From contig NZ_FNPI01000005.1 of NCBI RefSeq assembly GCF_900107275.1, positions 1 through 64,000 on the forward strand: 64,000 nucleotides of DNA. Direction: 5' to 3'. The stretch's first letter is position 1. Each line of letters starts with the position of its first letter. The notes under the pieces are model-generated. The model worked only from the letters and a program-made list of their open reading frames with translations. It was not told where the DNA came from and did no database searches. This document shows positions 56,427-64,000 of this stretch, piece after piece. The position numbers were made by a program, and so were the translations under genes. This DNA comes from Evansella caseinilytica (GTDB lineage: Bacteria > Bacillota > Bacilli > Bacillales > Salisediminibacteriaceae).

Positions 56427-57080
56427 TTATGCGAATTTTTCCCTGATGACACCAAGGGCATCCTGGGCAATGATTTCCGTACCATATTCGCTGATACGGT
56501 GAATCGTCACATCCGACTCGTAGCCGAACTCAAGCATGCGGCTGAGCATGTTATCCTGCTCTTCATCGTTGTACTTCTCATCCAATGTCACATAAATATA
56601 ATATGTTCCTTCAAAGTTATAAAGCAGCGTTTCCACTTCTTCAGCAAAAGAATGGCTCAGTGAAACGATATCTTCAAAATCTTTAAATCCTAAAACGACA
56701 CTTAAGGAATGATCCTTCACTAATTCGTTCTCACCATTTTTAATAAACTGGCTGTCAAGCATATCAACAATGTTATTATCCACAGGCATCTCATCCTTTT
56801 CTTCATCCATTGGGATTTCCAGCTTCACATTGCCATCACTTATTTGTCCGCGAGTAACGATAATCTCAAGCCCTTTCTCCAAAGCATGAATTTGAACCCA
56901 TAATGGACCGTTCATTTCAAAATTTTCCTGGTCATTTATTTCATTCATCATTTCAAAGAAAAGCTCTTCTCCACGTTCACGATTATACCATATTTCATCT
57001 TTATTGAAACCTCGACGCTCAATGTCGTAGTATGAAATGTAAAATTTGATCGTTGTCTCGTTTATTCTTTCAATATCCAT
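56427..57080 (-). CDS. mecA: Adaptor protein MecA
   Basis: A 217-residue protein. The N-terminal substrate-recognition domain is MDIERINETTIKFYISYYDIERRGF, and an acidic linker (about 90-110) precedes the C-terminal ClpC-binding domain (YNFEGTYYIYVTLDEKYN). It delivers ComK and other proteins to the ClpCP protease, controlling competence. AAGGGTGAG precedes the ATG. It is divergent from yjbE, as in B. subtilis. Confidence 0.95.
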   Translation of the reverse strand: MDIERINETTIKFYISYYDIERRGFNKDEIWYNRERGEELFFEMMNEINDQENFEMNGPLWVQIHALEKGLEIIVTRGQISDGNVKLEIPMDEEKDEMPVDNNIVDMLDSQFIKNGENELVKDHSLSVVLGFKDFEDIVSLSHSFAEEVETLLYNFEGTYYIYVTLDEKYNDEEQDNMLSRMLEFGYESDVTIHRISEYGTEIIAQDALGVIREKFA

Positions 57081-57343
57081 TTGTTCTCACCCTTTCTTAT
57101 CAGCATATCAACATCATTTGAGAACAATATCTCGTTTTTCTTTAAACAAACACTTGTTGTTAATCTATTGTAAGCCATCGACAGAAAAATTAAAATAGCT
57201 TTGCTCTATTTTAACATAATTTGAAAGACAATTCTAAATAAAGATTCCTTCCAGTTGATAGTTCTGATTTTCCGACAGCTTGTATATATATATATTAACT
57301 TTCCATTACTATTGTAAATGGAGCGCTAAGGAGGAATCAACCT

Positions 57344-58036
57344 TTGAGTTCAGAATTTATTCTCCCCTTACTCACAATTATTGGAATCGACATCATTTTA
57401 GGTGGGGACAATGCAATTGTCGTTGCTTTAGCATGCAGAAAACTGCCGCCCCATTTAAGAAATAAAGCGATTATTGCCGGAATTTTTCTCGCGATTGCCG
57501 CGCGGGGGATATTGACGATTGCAGCTGTTTATTTATTAGCCATTCCTTATCTGATGTCAATAGGAGGCATTCTCCTCCTTTGGATCGCATTCCGGCTGTT
57601 AACGACGGACGAACAGGAACACGCTGTCGCCGGAGAAAATACTATCAGCAGTGCGATTAAAACAATCGTGATGGCGGATGTGGTGATGGGTTTCGATAAC
57701 GTGCTTGCAGTAGCCGGCGCAGCTGAGGGAAACAATGTCCTCGTCCTGCTCGGATTAATTATTTCCGTTCCAATTATCATTTGGGGCAGTAAAATTATTT
57801 TGTATTTAATGACGAAATTCACGGCCATCGTCTATATTGGTGCAGGGGTTCTGGTGTATACGGCGTCGAAAATGATCCTGCATGAAAGTATTATTCGGGA
57901 GACGCTCCATAAAGCAGGCTTCGACACAGACATTATTGTCATATTGCTCATCGCGATCATCCTCGGCTTTGGCTGGCTGCGCAATCATATCAAGGGAATA
58001 AAATGGTTTCACACGTTTCGAAGTAATCGAAATTGA
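57344..58036 (+). CDS. yjbE: TerC-family membrane protein YjbE
   Basis: A 230-residue integral membrane protein of the TerC family with seven helices and the acidic motifs IGIDIILGGDNAIVVALA near 10-28 and MADVVMGFDNVLAVAGAAEGN near 108-130. TerC relatives in bacilli export manganese, in part to load secreted proteins. The start is a TTG at 57344 with AAGGAGG 9 nt upstream. No yybP-ykoY element is visible in its leader (57081-57343). Confidence 0.92.
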   Translation: MSSEFILPLLTIIGIDIILGGDNAIVVALACRKLPPHLRNKAIIAGIFLAIAARGILTIAAVYLLAIPYLMSIGGILLLWIAFRLLTTDEQEHAVAGENTISSAIKTIVMADVVMGFDNVLAVAGAAEGNNVLVLLGLIISVPIIIWGSKIILYLMTKFTAIVYIGAGVLVYTASKMILHESIIRETLHKAGFDTDIIVILLIAIILGFGWLRNHIKGIKWFHTFRSNRN

Positions 58037-58076
58037 AGGAAGCAGAAGCTGCTTTTCATTTCTCTTAAGTAAAAAA

Positions 58077-58110
58077 CAAAGCCTTCAATCACAACGGATA
58101 GAAGGCTTTG
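58077..58110. terminator. Bidirectional terminator between yjbE and spx
   Basis: CAAAGCCTTC and GAAGGCTTTG form a 10-bp stem. On the minus strand T6 follows, so it best serves spx. Confidence 0.85.
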
Positions 58111-58114
58111 ACCG

Positions 58115-58516
58115 TTATTCATTTACAAGCTTCTTCGTAGCTTCCATGAGTTGGAATGTCCTTACCTTTCTCGGTAAGAATCGACGAATTTCCGCTTCAT
58201 TATATCCGACTTGGATACGCTTTTCATCCATAATTATCGGACGTCGAAGCAGTCCGGGGTGCTCGCTGATTAGCTTGAACAAATCCTGCAGCGGCATCGC
58301 ATCCAACTCCACTTCCAGCTCTTGAAACACTTTGGATCGGGTCGAGATAATTTCATCTGTACCATCCTCAGTCATTCTCACTACTTCCTTGACTTCTTCC
58401 ACAGATAACGGGTCTGTGAAAATATTTCTTTCCTGAAATTCGATATTGTTTTCTTGCAGCCAAGCTTTCGCTTTTCTGCAGGATGTGCAACTTGGGGATG
58501 TAAATAATGTAACCAT
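58115..58516 (-). CDS. spx: Spx, disulfide-stress transcriptional regulator
   Basis: The 131-residue ArsC-like protein has the redox CxxC (CTSC, residues 10-13 in [10 protein letters not shown]) and the RPIIMD segment; the length equals B. subtilis Spx. It binds the RNA polymerase alpha subunit and switches on thiol-stress genes. Its level is limited by ClpXP with the SpxH adaptor encoded at 49333-50265. I start at the ATG at 58516 (AAGGGAGA 7 nt upstream) rather than 58522. Confidence 0.97.
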   Translation of the reverse strand: MVTLFTSPSCTSCRKAKAWLQENNIEFQERNIFTDPLSVEEVKEVVRMTEDGTDEIISTRSKVFQELEVELDAMPLQDLFKLISEHPGLLRRPIIMDEKRIQVGYNEAEIRRFLPRKVRTFQLMEATKKLVNE

Positions 58517-58575
58517 CACCATTCTCCCTTCACTATTTTATGACCCAAATAGAAACATGTATGTTATTAGAGGAT

Positions 58576-58757
58576 GTTCAAAAAGTCCGGGAAACAGCGC
58601 CGGCGAATCTCATCGTTGCGTTGTCTCTCCGCTGCTCTCGTACTATCTGTGTACGCTCCGCTGCTCGAGCCTGCCGCGCCTCGACCTTCTTGCCGCTGTT
58701 ATGTCCTCCTATTGAACTCACATTTTAAGTGGATGTTCAAAAAGTCCGGGAATCCTC
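58576..58757. repeat. Family A repeat plus a second partial copy upstream of spx
   Basis: A full copy at 58576-58717 runs from GTTCAAAAAGTCCGGGAAAC to CCGCTGTTATGTCCTCC...GAAC, with an extra internal segment (tactatctgtgtacgctcc). Seventeen nt later, GTTCAAAAAGTCCGGGAA begins again and stops at about 58757. The copies fill the leader of spx. The sequence from 58760 to 59058 is very AT-rich and holds no gene. Confidence 0.85.
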
Positions 58758-59058
58758 TTTTCTTGAAAAACATTATCAGTTACAATTTTTATTATACAAT
58801 AATTATTATAATTTGAGTAGATGTATTTTTAACTTTTGTATAACTAATATATACTTTATTTCAGGAACAATCAATAGCAGCCTAATGTATCATACCCTTT
58901 ATTTTCAGCGCATAAACTCATTTTTACATGATTTTATACATTTTTTCAAAAAAATAAGCAGAATGTTATGTAACACTCCTGATTCGCCACTTTCTCAATT
59001 GCATATACGTTTTTGAAAATAAAAAAGTTTCGCTTTTCCAAAAAAAATTCAACAAAAA

Positions 59059-59094
59059 TTTCTCAGGCTGCTCTGCCGCTGAAAACCTGAGAAA
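59059..59094 (-). terminator. Terminator of the small basic protein gene
   Basis: On the minus strand TTTCTCAGG and CCTGAGAAA form a 9-bp stem around 18 nt, followed by TTTTTG. It starts about 28 nt beyond the stop codon. Confidence 0.8.
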
Positions 59095-59121
59095 ATACAT
59101 ACTTTATTTTGTTCTTCCGTT

Positions 59122-59250
59122 TCAAGCAATCGTTTTTAACTGTGACGCAGGTTCTCTGCTTGGGAGCTTGTTGACTTCTTCCCATTTGCGCTTAAGCAAG
59201 TCCTTCAGCAGTCTTTTTTTGAATTTTTTCTTTTTTGTACTGTTTTTCAT
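59122..59250 (-). CDS. Small highly basic protein, 42 residues, unknown function
   Basis: MKNSTKKKKFKKRLLKDLLK ... ASQLKTIA is a lysine-rich protein with a predicted amphipathic helix. AAGGAGCG lies about 10 nt before the ATG, and a good terminator follows. It sits between yjbC and spx on the same strand. I do not recognise a family; the basic character would suit a nucleic-acid or membrane-binding peptide, but that is speculation. Confidence 0.7.
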   Translation of the reverse strand: MKNSTKKKKFKKRLLKDLLKRKWEEVNKLPSREPASQLKTIA

Positions 59251-59318
59251 GCTAAACACGCTCCTTTCCTGTACACTGTCAAGAAATTACCATGTTCATC
59301 TTTTGGCGGTGACGGCTT

Positions 59319-59870
59319 CTACGGGTGCTCCTGATTAAAGCTCAGGACTTTTTCTGTAGGTTCATACCTTTCTCCATATACCTCCAAATCTTTATACGTG
59401 TGAATCGTTTCATACGTGTGGCGCATTTTGTTATAAATGCTTACCTCCGATTCATTTGCCGGTGACCAGTACAAAATTTCCAATTCATTGATTTCCCCAG
59501 TTTCCAGGGACCGGCGGCGATACCCTATCGACTTCGCATGTTGAAACCCTTCCCGCTGATAAAAACGCAGACGCTTTTGTGTATCTGTATCCTTGTAATC
59601 GATTGGCTCCACTTCTAATATAATCGGCTTACCACGCTGCTTCAGTTTATCAAGCAACTGTTTGCCAACGCCTTTTCCTCTTGCTTCCTTCGAGACGAAA
59701 AGGTAGTCAACAAAGATGAAATCTTCCATATCTGCATACATCATTACGTGGTATTTGCCTTCATCTTTTTTGTAAACAGCCCGCTTTTCTTGAAGCAGCA
59801 GTTCCATATGTTCCCTGGACTTCATTTCTTCAACGGGAAAATATTGATTAAGCTTATCGTACCAATTCAT
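59319..59870 (-). CDS. yjbC: GNAT-family acetyltransferase YjbC
   Basis: A 183-residue GNAT protein with the acetyl-CoA loop VSKEARGKGVGKQLLDKLKQ (R/QxxGxG/A) near 68-87 and IILEVEPIDYKDTDTQKRLRFYQREGF. It matches B. subtilis YjbC, the gene upstream of spx, whose substrate is unknown. The ATG at 59870 has GGAGGG about 11 nt upstream. Confidence 0.93.
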   Translation of the reverse strand: MNWYDKLNQYFPVEEMKSREHMELLLQEKRAVYKKDEGKYHVMMYADMEDFIFVDYLFVSKEARGKGVGKQLLDKLKQRGKPIILEVEPIDYKDTDTQKRLRFYQREGFQHAKSIGYRRRSLETGEINELEILYWSPANESEVSIYNKMRHTYETIHTYKDLEVYGERYEPTEKVLSFNQEHP

Positions 59871-60084
59871 ATAATAAAGCACCCTCCATCACTTTCCAGC
59901 AGCTTGAATATATCGGAACACCCTACACCATTATTATATGCTAATTCCGCAAAATGATAAATACTGCCGTCCTGCAGATATCCGCTGTTTTAATGGATGA
60001 GCAGGCATGAAAAGCGCTGATCAAGAAATTCCCTATTATTTCCGCCGTTTTCCTGCCCGTTCCTGAAGGTGACTTGTACAAAGA

Positions 60085-61293
60085 TTATTTCAATAAGTAA
60101 TTTACCCCTTCCGTATATGTGTTGCCTGCATTCCACAATAGAAACTCGTCGATGTTATGATCATACAGCGCCCGTATTTGTGCTTCCACTTCCTGCACTC
60201 CATATGGAATATAATTTCCCTGTCCTAAATATGACGCGGTGAAATCCTGGATCCACGGTCTGGATGTCGGTGGTTTTTTCATTTCTGCAAGCTTTGCATT
60301 TTCCAGCTTGGCATATTCACACACGAGTTCATACGGATGTAAATCCGGTTTGTCAATGCCGAAATAAGAAGTCCAATGACTTGGATAAATCATTGAGGAG
60401 ATGACATCAACATTTTCCGAAATCCGCGAAAAATTTTGCCCGATTCCCGGTGCTTCCGGGAGCGTCGCAGTATAACCGAAAATGTCCACGGAAACATCAA
60501 CATCATACAGGGACAGGCGCTCCTTTGCATAAGTGACAAAATCGGTCACGGCATCGACCCGCTTTTGAATATTGTCTTCCCCTTCCGCATATTCACCGAC
60601 GTCATACTTTAACACTTCATCGCGTTTTTCAAATCCTTCAGGAAAGCGCACGTAATCAAATTGAATTTCTTTAAAGCCGAGCTTTGCTGCCTCTTCCGCA
60701 ATTGCAATATTATAGTCCCAGACATCTTTTAAAAATGGATTAACAAACGCTTCGTTTCGATTATTCTTCCACACTTTAGCATTTTCTTCAAAGGACCATT
60801 CCGGCTTTTTCTCCGCCAAAACCGAGTCTTTAAAAACAACGATTCGGGCGATGGGATAAATCTGCTTTTCTTCAAGGGTTTTCATCATTTTTTCGGGCTC
60901 TTTAATCATGTGCTTTGAGATATCATAATACGGAGAATCTTTGTCGACGCTGTAGGTGAGATTTCCAAAATCATCTTTGATGTCGATGACCATTGCATTT
61001 AAATCCGTCGAATCAATAAAGTCCACGAGGTTGTTAAATCTTGCGCCGCCAGCCGAATTACCTGTCACATAAATACCTCTGACCGCATCCGGATATTCAA
61101 AAGCATATCCTGACTTATACTGAAAGCGGGCAATTTTCTCCGGCCACAACCTTTCCCGAAGCTGTACGCCTATTTCGGAATGAAACTGGGCAGCGCGCTC
61201 CGTTTCCGCCGTTACCTTTCCCTGGGCAGGCAAGAACACACTCATCAACATCAGCACGATCAGAAATACGCTGATTTTTTTTTCTCTTTCCAT
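60085..61293 (-). CDS. Secreted DUF4015 glycoside-hydrolase-like protein
   Basis: A 402-residue protein with a signal peptide (ISVFLIVLMLMSVFLPAQGKVTA, cleavage near 30) and a TIM-barrel of the DUF4015 type: VRGIYVTGNSAGG, NAMVIDIKDDFGNLTY, GFKEIQFDYVRFPEG and SSMIYPSHWTSYFG. These barrels are predicted to act on surface glycans; no substrate is known. AAAAGG is about 10 nt before the ATG at 61293. It is monocistronic, on the same strand as yjbC. Confidence 0.88.
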   Translation of the reverse strand: MEREKKISVFLIVLMLMSVFLPAQGKVTAETERAAQFHSEIGVQLRERLWPEKIARFQYKSGYAFEYPDAVRGIYVTGNSAGGARFNNLVDFIDSTDLNAMVIDIKDDFGNLTYSVDKDSPYYDISKHMIKEPEKMMKTLEEKQIYPIARIVVFKDSVLAEKKPEWSFEENAKVWKNNRNEAFVNPFLKDVWDYNIAIAEEAAKLGFKEIQFDYVRFPEGFEKRDEVLKYDVGEYAEGEDNIQKRVDAVTDFVTYAKERLSLYDVDVSVDIFGYTATLPEAPGIGQNFSRISENVDVISSMIYPSHWTSYFGIDKPDLHPYELVCEYAKLENAKLAEMKKPPTSRPWIQDFTASYLGQGNYIPYGVQEVEAQIRALYDHNIDEFLLWNAGNTYTEGVNYLLK

Positions 61294-61474
61294 CAAATCA
61301 CAACCTTTTCACTTCTGTACTACATAAGTTGTCGTCATTAATCCCCTTGTATACTGGTACACTCTTTCCCGCATTATCTATATTTGACAAGGATTCCGAC
61401 ATAAGCCGCCGCCATTTTCTGTAATGCCATTATACAATGTACTTCCAGAAGAACCAATTGAAATTTATCATATT

Positions 61475-61706
61475 TGTTCAAAAAGATCGTTTTTTTCTCT
61501 TTGAACAAACGCGGTGTAATGAGTGGAGTCCATACATTCTTTTCATGCCGGCTATGAGCGGGGCTCTCGGAGTTAGGATGACGACATTCCGCCGTTGCTC
61601 ACAAATCCAACCTGATTGTGCTTCACCGAGTAACCACAGATGCAGGACGTGACGGTCCTTAGGCGGAATTGTGGCGCATCGGGCGGAACCATTGCCTTTT
61701 TGAACA
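61475..61706. repeat. Family B repeat, long variant
   Basis: TGTTCAAAAAGATCG with a ttttttct loop and CTTTGAACA forms the left hairpin. The body includes gtggagtccatacattcttttca, ggatgacgacattccgccgttgctcac, cttaggcggaattgtggcgcatcg and ends ggaaccattgcctttttgaaca. A separate half-hairpin (gtttttttctttttgaacacgctg) lies at 61890-61926. Together they fill most of the 700-nt gap before the HD gene. Confidence 0.85.
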
Positions 61707-61994
61707 TGCTCTATTAGCTGTTTTTCTAAAAACATTGCTTGCTTTTAGCTATAGGACCGTTAAACCAAGCGAATGCTTGGTTAATCCCTTCCTGCTGTTT
61801 TTTTGCGTGATGAAATATGACATACGTATTGACATAAAATATTGCGCTCTATATAATATTGAACAATATACTTTTTTAAGTATTTGTTTTAAAAAAATCG
61901 GTTTTTTTCTTTTTGAACACGCTGTTTAAGGACAGCCGGAGGCTTCTGTGAAGGAATGGATTTCATTATTAAAATTTGAAAGGAGGTATGCCGT

Positions 61995-62537
61995 ATGAAG
62001 CGAGTCACTTTGTTGAATATATATGATCACGATATTGCGCAAAAGTACGTGAAACGTTCAGGACTGGCTCATGCCGTGGCAACGGCGGGTTATGCCTTTG
62101 ATTATGCAATCGAGAAAAAGGTCGACCCTGATTTAGCCGTCAAAGCCGCCTTCCTGCACGACATCGGACATTATACGTGGTACCGGGACGGACAGTGGGA
62201 TTTTCAGCTGTATAAACAATACGATATCCATGCCATCAAAGGGGCGGAACGGGCCCACAAGCTGTTGATCCGCCTGGGAGAACATCCAATTTCCGCGAAA
62301 AAAATTGCGCTGGCGATTTTGCTCCATACCGATTCTTACCTACCTGAAGGCGAATGGAAATTGGATCCTTTACAGGAAGTGGTCGCGTTGGCAGACAGCA
62401 AAGATGAGGAGCCGGGCGGAAAACATCATTACAAAGTGATCAAGGAACGGGATGCGGTCAGAAAATTAGCGGAGCTTGATCAAAAGGTGGGGCAATTCCG
62501 CAGCAAACTCGTGCAGGATAATCAGCCAGTCTATTGA
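61995..62537 (+). CDS. HD-domain phosphohydrolase
   Basis: A 180-residue single-domain HD protein. The metal-binding set is visible: His26 in LAHAV, His55-Asp56 in FLHDIGHY, a His in LLHTDSY and Asp in ADSKDEE. It probably hydrolyses a nucleotide or other phosphomonoester in the cytoplasm. AAAGGAGG precedes the ATG. No partner gene is adjacent. Confidence 0.85.
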   Translation: MKRVTLLNIYDHDIAQKYVKRSGLAHAVATAGYAFDYAIEKKVDPDLAVKAAFLHDIGHYTWYRDGQWDFQLYKQYDIHAIKGAERAHKLLIRLGEHPISAKKIALAILLHTDSYLPEGEWKLDPLQEVVALADSKDEEPGGKHHYKVIKERDAVRKLAELDQKVGQFRSKLVQDNQPVY

Positions 62538-62583
62538 CACGCCTGCACCTGCGGTAATTCCCGCCTTGCTTTCCTGCTTTTAC

Positions 62584-62612
62584 TTGACCATTTTACTCTG
62601 AAATGATAGATT
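62584..62612 (+). promoter_or_regulatory. Candidate promoter of the manganese-riboswitch transcript
   Basis: TTGACC (62584-62589), 17 nt and TAGATT (62607-62612, four of six consensus bases). It is upstream of both the family A copy at 62633-62746 and the riboswitch, so the repeat would be transcribed as part of the leader. Confidence 0.45.
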
Positions 62613-62632
62613 TATATTCATAGTAAGTGTGT

Positions 62633-62746
62633 GTTCAAAAGGAGGACATAACTGCGGCAAAAAGCTCAAGGCGCGGCAGGCTCGAGCAGCGGAGGGGCAA
62701 CGCGGGCGTTGAGATTTGCAGGCGCTGTTTCCCGCACTTTTTGAAC
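62633..62746. repeat. Family A repeat directly upstream of the riboswitch
   Basis: GTTCAAAAGGAGGACATAAC at the left and GGCGCTGTTTCCCGCACTTTTTGAAC at the right with a GC-rich centre (aggcgcggcaggctcgagcagcgg). It ends 9 nt before the riboswitch P1 stem. Confidence 0.85.
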
Positions 62747-62754
62747 ATCCTCTA

Positions 62755-62918
62755 TAAAAAGGGGAGTAGCGACCATCCAGGTTAATGAATCGTCATTTCA
62801 GCGGCTATCCGCTCGGTTCATTAAGCTTTGCCTTCAGGCAGAGTACGCAAGACCTTTTTATGAAATAGCACCTGACATGAAGGTGAAGGGCTATTTCATA
62901 AAAAGGTCTGTTTTTTTT
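62755..62918 (+). promoter_or_regulatory. yybP-ykoY (manganese) riboswitch with intrinsic terminator
   Basis: The aptamer spans about 62755-62859. It has the hallmark GGGGAGTAGC after the 5' P1 strand AAAAAGG. A helix with CGTCA and CGG elements follows (62780-62825), then a small TTTGCCTTCAGGCAGA stem and the hallmark GCAAGACC closing P1 with CCTTTTT. A perfect 20-bp terminator (AGACCTTTTTATGAAATAGC at 62850-62869 with 62890-62909, then T8) reuses the 3' P1 strand. Metal binding should therefore stabilise P1 and allow read-through. The family senses Mn2+. The gene controlled is the exchanger at 63211. Confidence 0.92.
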
Positions 62919-62928
62919 GTTTTAAGAA

Positions 62929-63104
62929 GCAATGGTTCCGCTCGATGCACCCCAATTCCGCCTAATTACTGCTCACGTCCTGTGAGCAACGGCGAAATGT
63001 CGTCATCCTGACTCCAGAAAACCACTCCTAGCCGGCTTGAAAAGAATGCATCGGCTTCACCCATTGCATCGTGTTTGTTCAAAAAGATAAAAAACGATCT
63101 TTTT
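62929..63104. repeat. Family B repeat, long variant, reverse, between riboswitch and its gene
   Basis: It is the reverse complement of the long variant: gcaatggttccgctcgatg, ccaattccgcctaat, gcaacggcgaaatgtcgtcatcc, cggcttgaaaagaatgcatcggctt, ending in TGTTCAAAAAGATAAAAAACGATCTTTTTA. It starts 10 nt after the T run of the riboswitch terminator and separates it from the exchanger gene. Confidence 0.85.
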
Positions 63105-63210
63105 ATACGGAAACTAAGAGATTTCCCATAGTTTCATTCATTGTGGTGTCTGTAAAGACATGGTAGTTTTGAACAAACACTTAAAGAGAAAAGGAGAGGA
63201 TCATAAAAAA

Positions 63211-64000
63211 ATGTTGTTATTATTCGTGTTTTCGGCACTTGTAACGATTATTTCCGCCATCAAGCTTTCAAGCTACGCAGATGTGTTAAGCAAAAAAACA
63301 TCCTTAGGCGGGATGCTTGTCGGTACATTATTTTTAGCAGGAGCCACTTCTTTGCCGGAAGTTACCACAAGTGCAACTGCGGTGTTTCTCAATAATCCGG
63401 ACATCGCCGTAGGCAACGTGCTCGGCAGCAATTTATTCAACCTGTTGATCTTGGCTGTATTTGATGTTATCTATCGAAGAAAGCAAATGTTGACGAAAAT
63501 AGATAAAGATCATGTTACAACAGGCTTTATCAGCCTCGGATTGACCGGGGTTGTCCTTGCTTCCATCTTATCGCCCTCCGGCGTCGCCTTTCTTGGCATC
63601 GGTATCGAATCGTATTTATTGATTATTTTCTATGTTGTAAGCATGCGGATGATGTCGCCTCAGAAGCAGGAAAGCGTGTTGGAACAAACAGCTGCAGCGA
63701 CAGATAACGTTCGCCGGGAAGAAGCTCCGTCCATCTCGCTGAAAAAGGCGAAAATCGGCTTCGCTGTTTCGGCTGTAATCATTTTCGTAACCGGATCACT
63801 GCTTACGTATTCCGGCGATGCGATCGCTGATGCTACCGGAATGAGCGCCAGCTTTATCGGCAGCTTTCTCATTGCCGGTGCCACTTCCCTGCCGGAGGTT
63901 GTATCGGTGCTCGTTGCCGTCAGATTGTTTAATTATAATCTCGCAGTCGGCAATATTCTCGGAAGCAATATTTTTAATTTGCTGATCCTCGTCTTCACAG
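63211..64000 (+). CDS. CaCA-family (Na+/Ca2+ exchanger-like) cation antiporter, partial
   Basis: At least 263 residues of a polytopic membrane protein are present; the frame runs off the window end. Both alpha-repeat signatures are visible: AGATSLPEV with VGNVLGSNLFNLLIL near 50-85, and AGATSLPEV with VGNILGSNIFNLLIL near 220-260. A charged loop (about 148-185) lies between the halves. The family exchanges Ca2+ or other divalent cations for Na+ or H+. The upstream Mn2+ riboswitch suggests manganese export. AGGAGAGG lies about 10 nt before the ATG at 63211. Confidence 0.9.
   Translation, partial: MLLLFVFSALVTIISAIKLSSYADVLSKKTSLGGMLVGTLFLAGATSLPEVTTSATAVFLNNPDIAVGNVLGSNLFNLLILAVFDVIYRRKQMLTKIDKDHVTTGFISLGLTGVVLASILSPSGVAFLGIGIESYLLIIFYVVSMRMMSPQKQESVLEQTAAATDNVRREEAPSISLKKAKIGFAVSAVIIFVTGSLLTYSGDAIADATGMSASFIGSFLIAGATSLPEVVSVLVAVRLFNYNLAVGNILGSNIFNLLILVFT

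Noticed and set aside
57081-57343. A second manganese riboswitch upstream of the TerC-family gene yjbE
   Set aside because: The GGGGAGTAGC and GCAAGACC hallmarks are absent.

Overview
The window is chromosomal DNA of a spore-forming Bacillaceae bacterium (Bacillus in the broad sense). The evidence is the gene block spx - yjbE - mecA - cls - coiA - pepF - spxH - yjbI - yjbJ - yjbK / yjbL - yjbM - ppnK - rluD-like - prpE / fabI, which follows the order known from Bacillus subtilis, together with a sda gene, a YjcZ spore peptide, a glgBCDAP operon and low-GC Gram-positive signals (strong AGGAGG-type ribosome binding sites, several TTG/GTG starts). The species cannot be named from the sequence. 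No rRNA, tRNA, CRISPR array, insertion sequence with transposase, or prophage was seen.

Layout. 1-6.2 kb: an acidic membrane-anchored protein, a two-gene chromate-type transporter (chrA pair) and nrfHA (respiratory ammonifying nitrite reductase) behind an FNR-type site placed at -41.5 of a good -10 box. 6.2-13.5 kb: a BMP-type binding lipoprotein plus chemoreceptor, ROK and tandem-MerR regulators, a HAD phosphatase plus glycerol-1-phosphate dehydrogenase pair, and sda. 13.5-20.6 kb: AroM, OPT transporter, Asp/Glu racemase-like protein and PucR regulator, then a DPBB/DUF3889-type protein and an aspartase/fumarase-family lyase. 20.6-27.1 kb: exoA, ypjP, fabF, a beta-mannosidase remnant and a dCache chemoreceptor. 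27.3-38.6 kb: small sporulation-type genes, the glycogen operon glgB-C-D-A-P and a divergent type I pullulanase. 38.8-42.7 kb: DUF1906 protein, DoxX, small proteins, fabI with a FapR-like operator. 42.8-60 kb: the conserved yjb/spx/mecA block. 60-64 kb: a DUF4015 glycosidase-like protein, an HD protein, and a yybP-ykoY (manganese) riboswitch leading to a CaCA-family cation exchanger cut by the window end.

Functionally the region is a mix of housekeeping (fatty acid synthesis, NADP and (p)ppGpp metabolism, base-excision repair, ClpXP adaptors MecA/Spx/SpxH), carbon storage and anaerobic nitrogen respiration.

The most unusual layer is non-coding. At least three families of dispersed intergenic repeats, most of them bounded by TGTTCAAAAAG / CTTTTTGAACA termini or by long hairpins, sit against stop codons, between genes and their terminators, in leaders (including both sides of the manganese riboswitch) and once as an exact 150-bp tandem array. 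Separately, a 21-bp-phased array of seven GACGG motifs lies downstream of fabI, and a nested long stem lies upstream of yjcZ. These are the features most worth follow-up.
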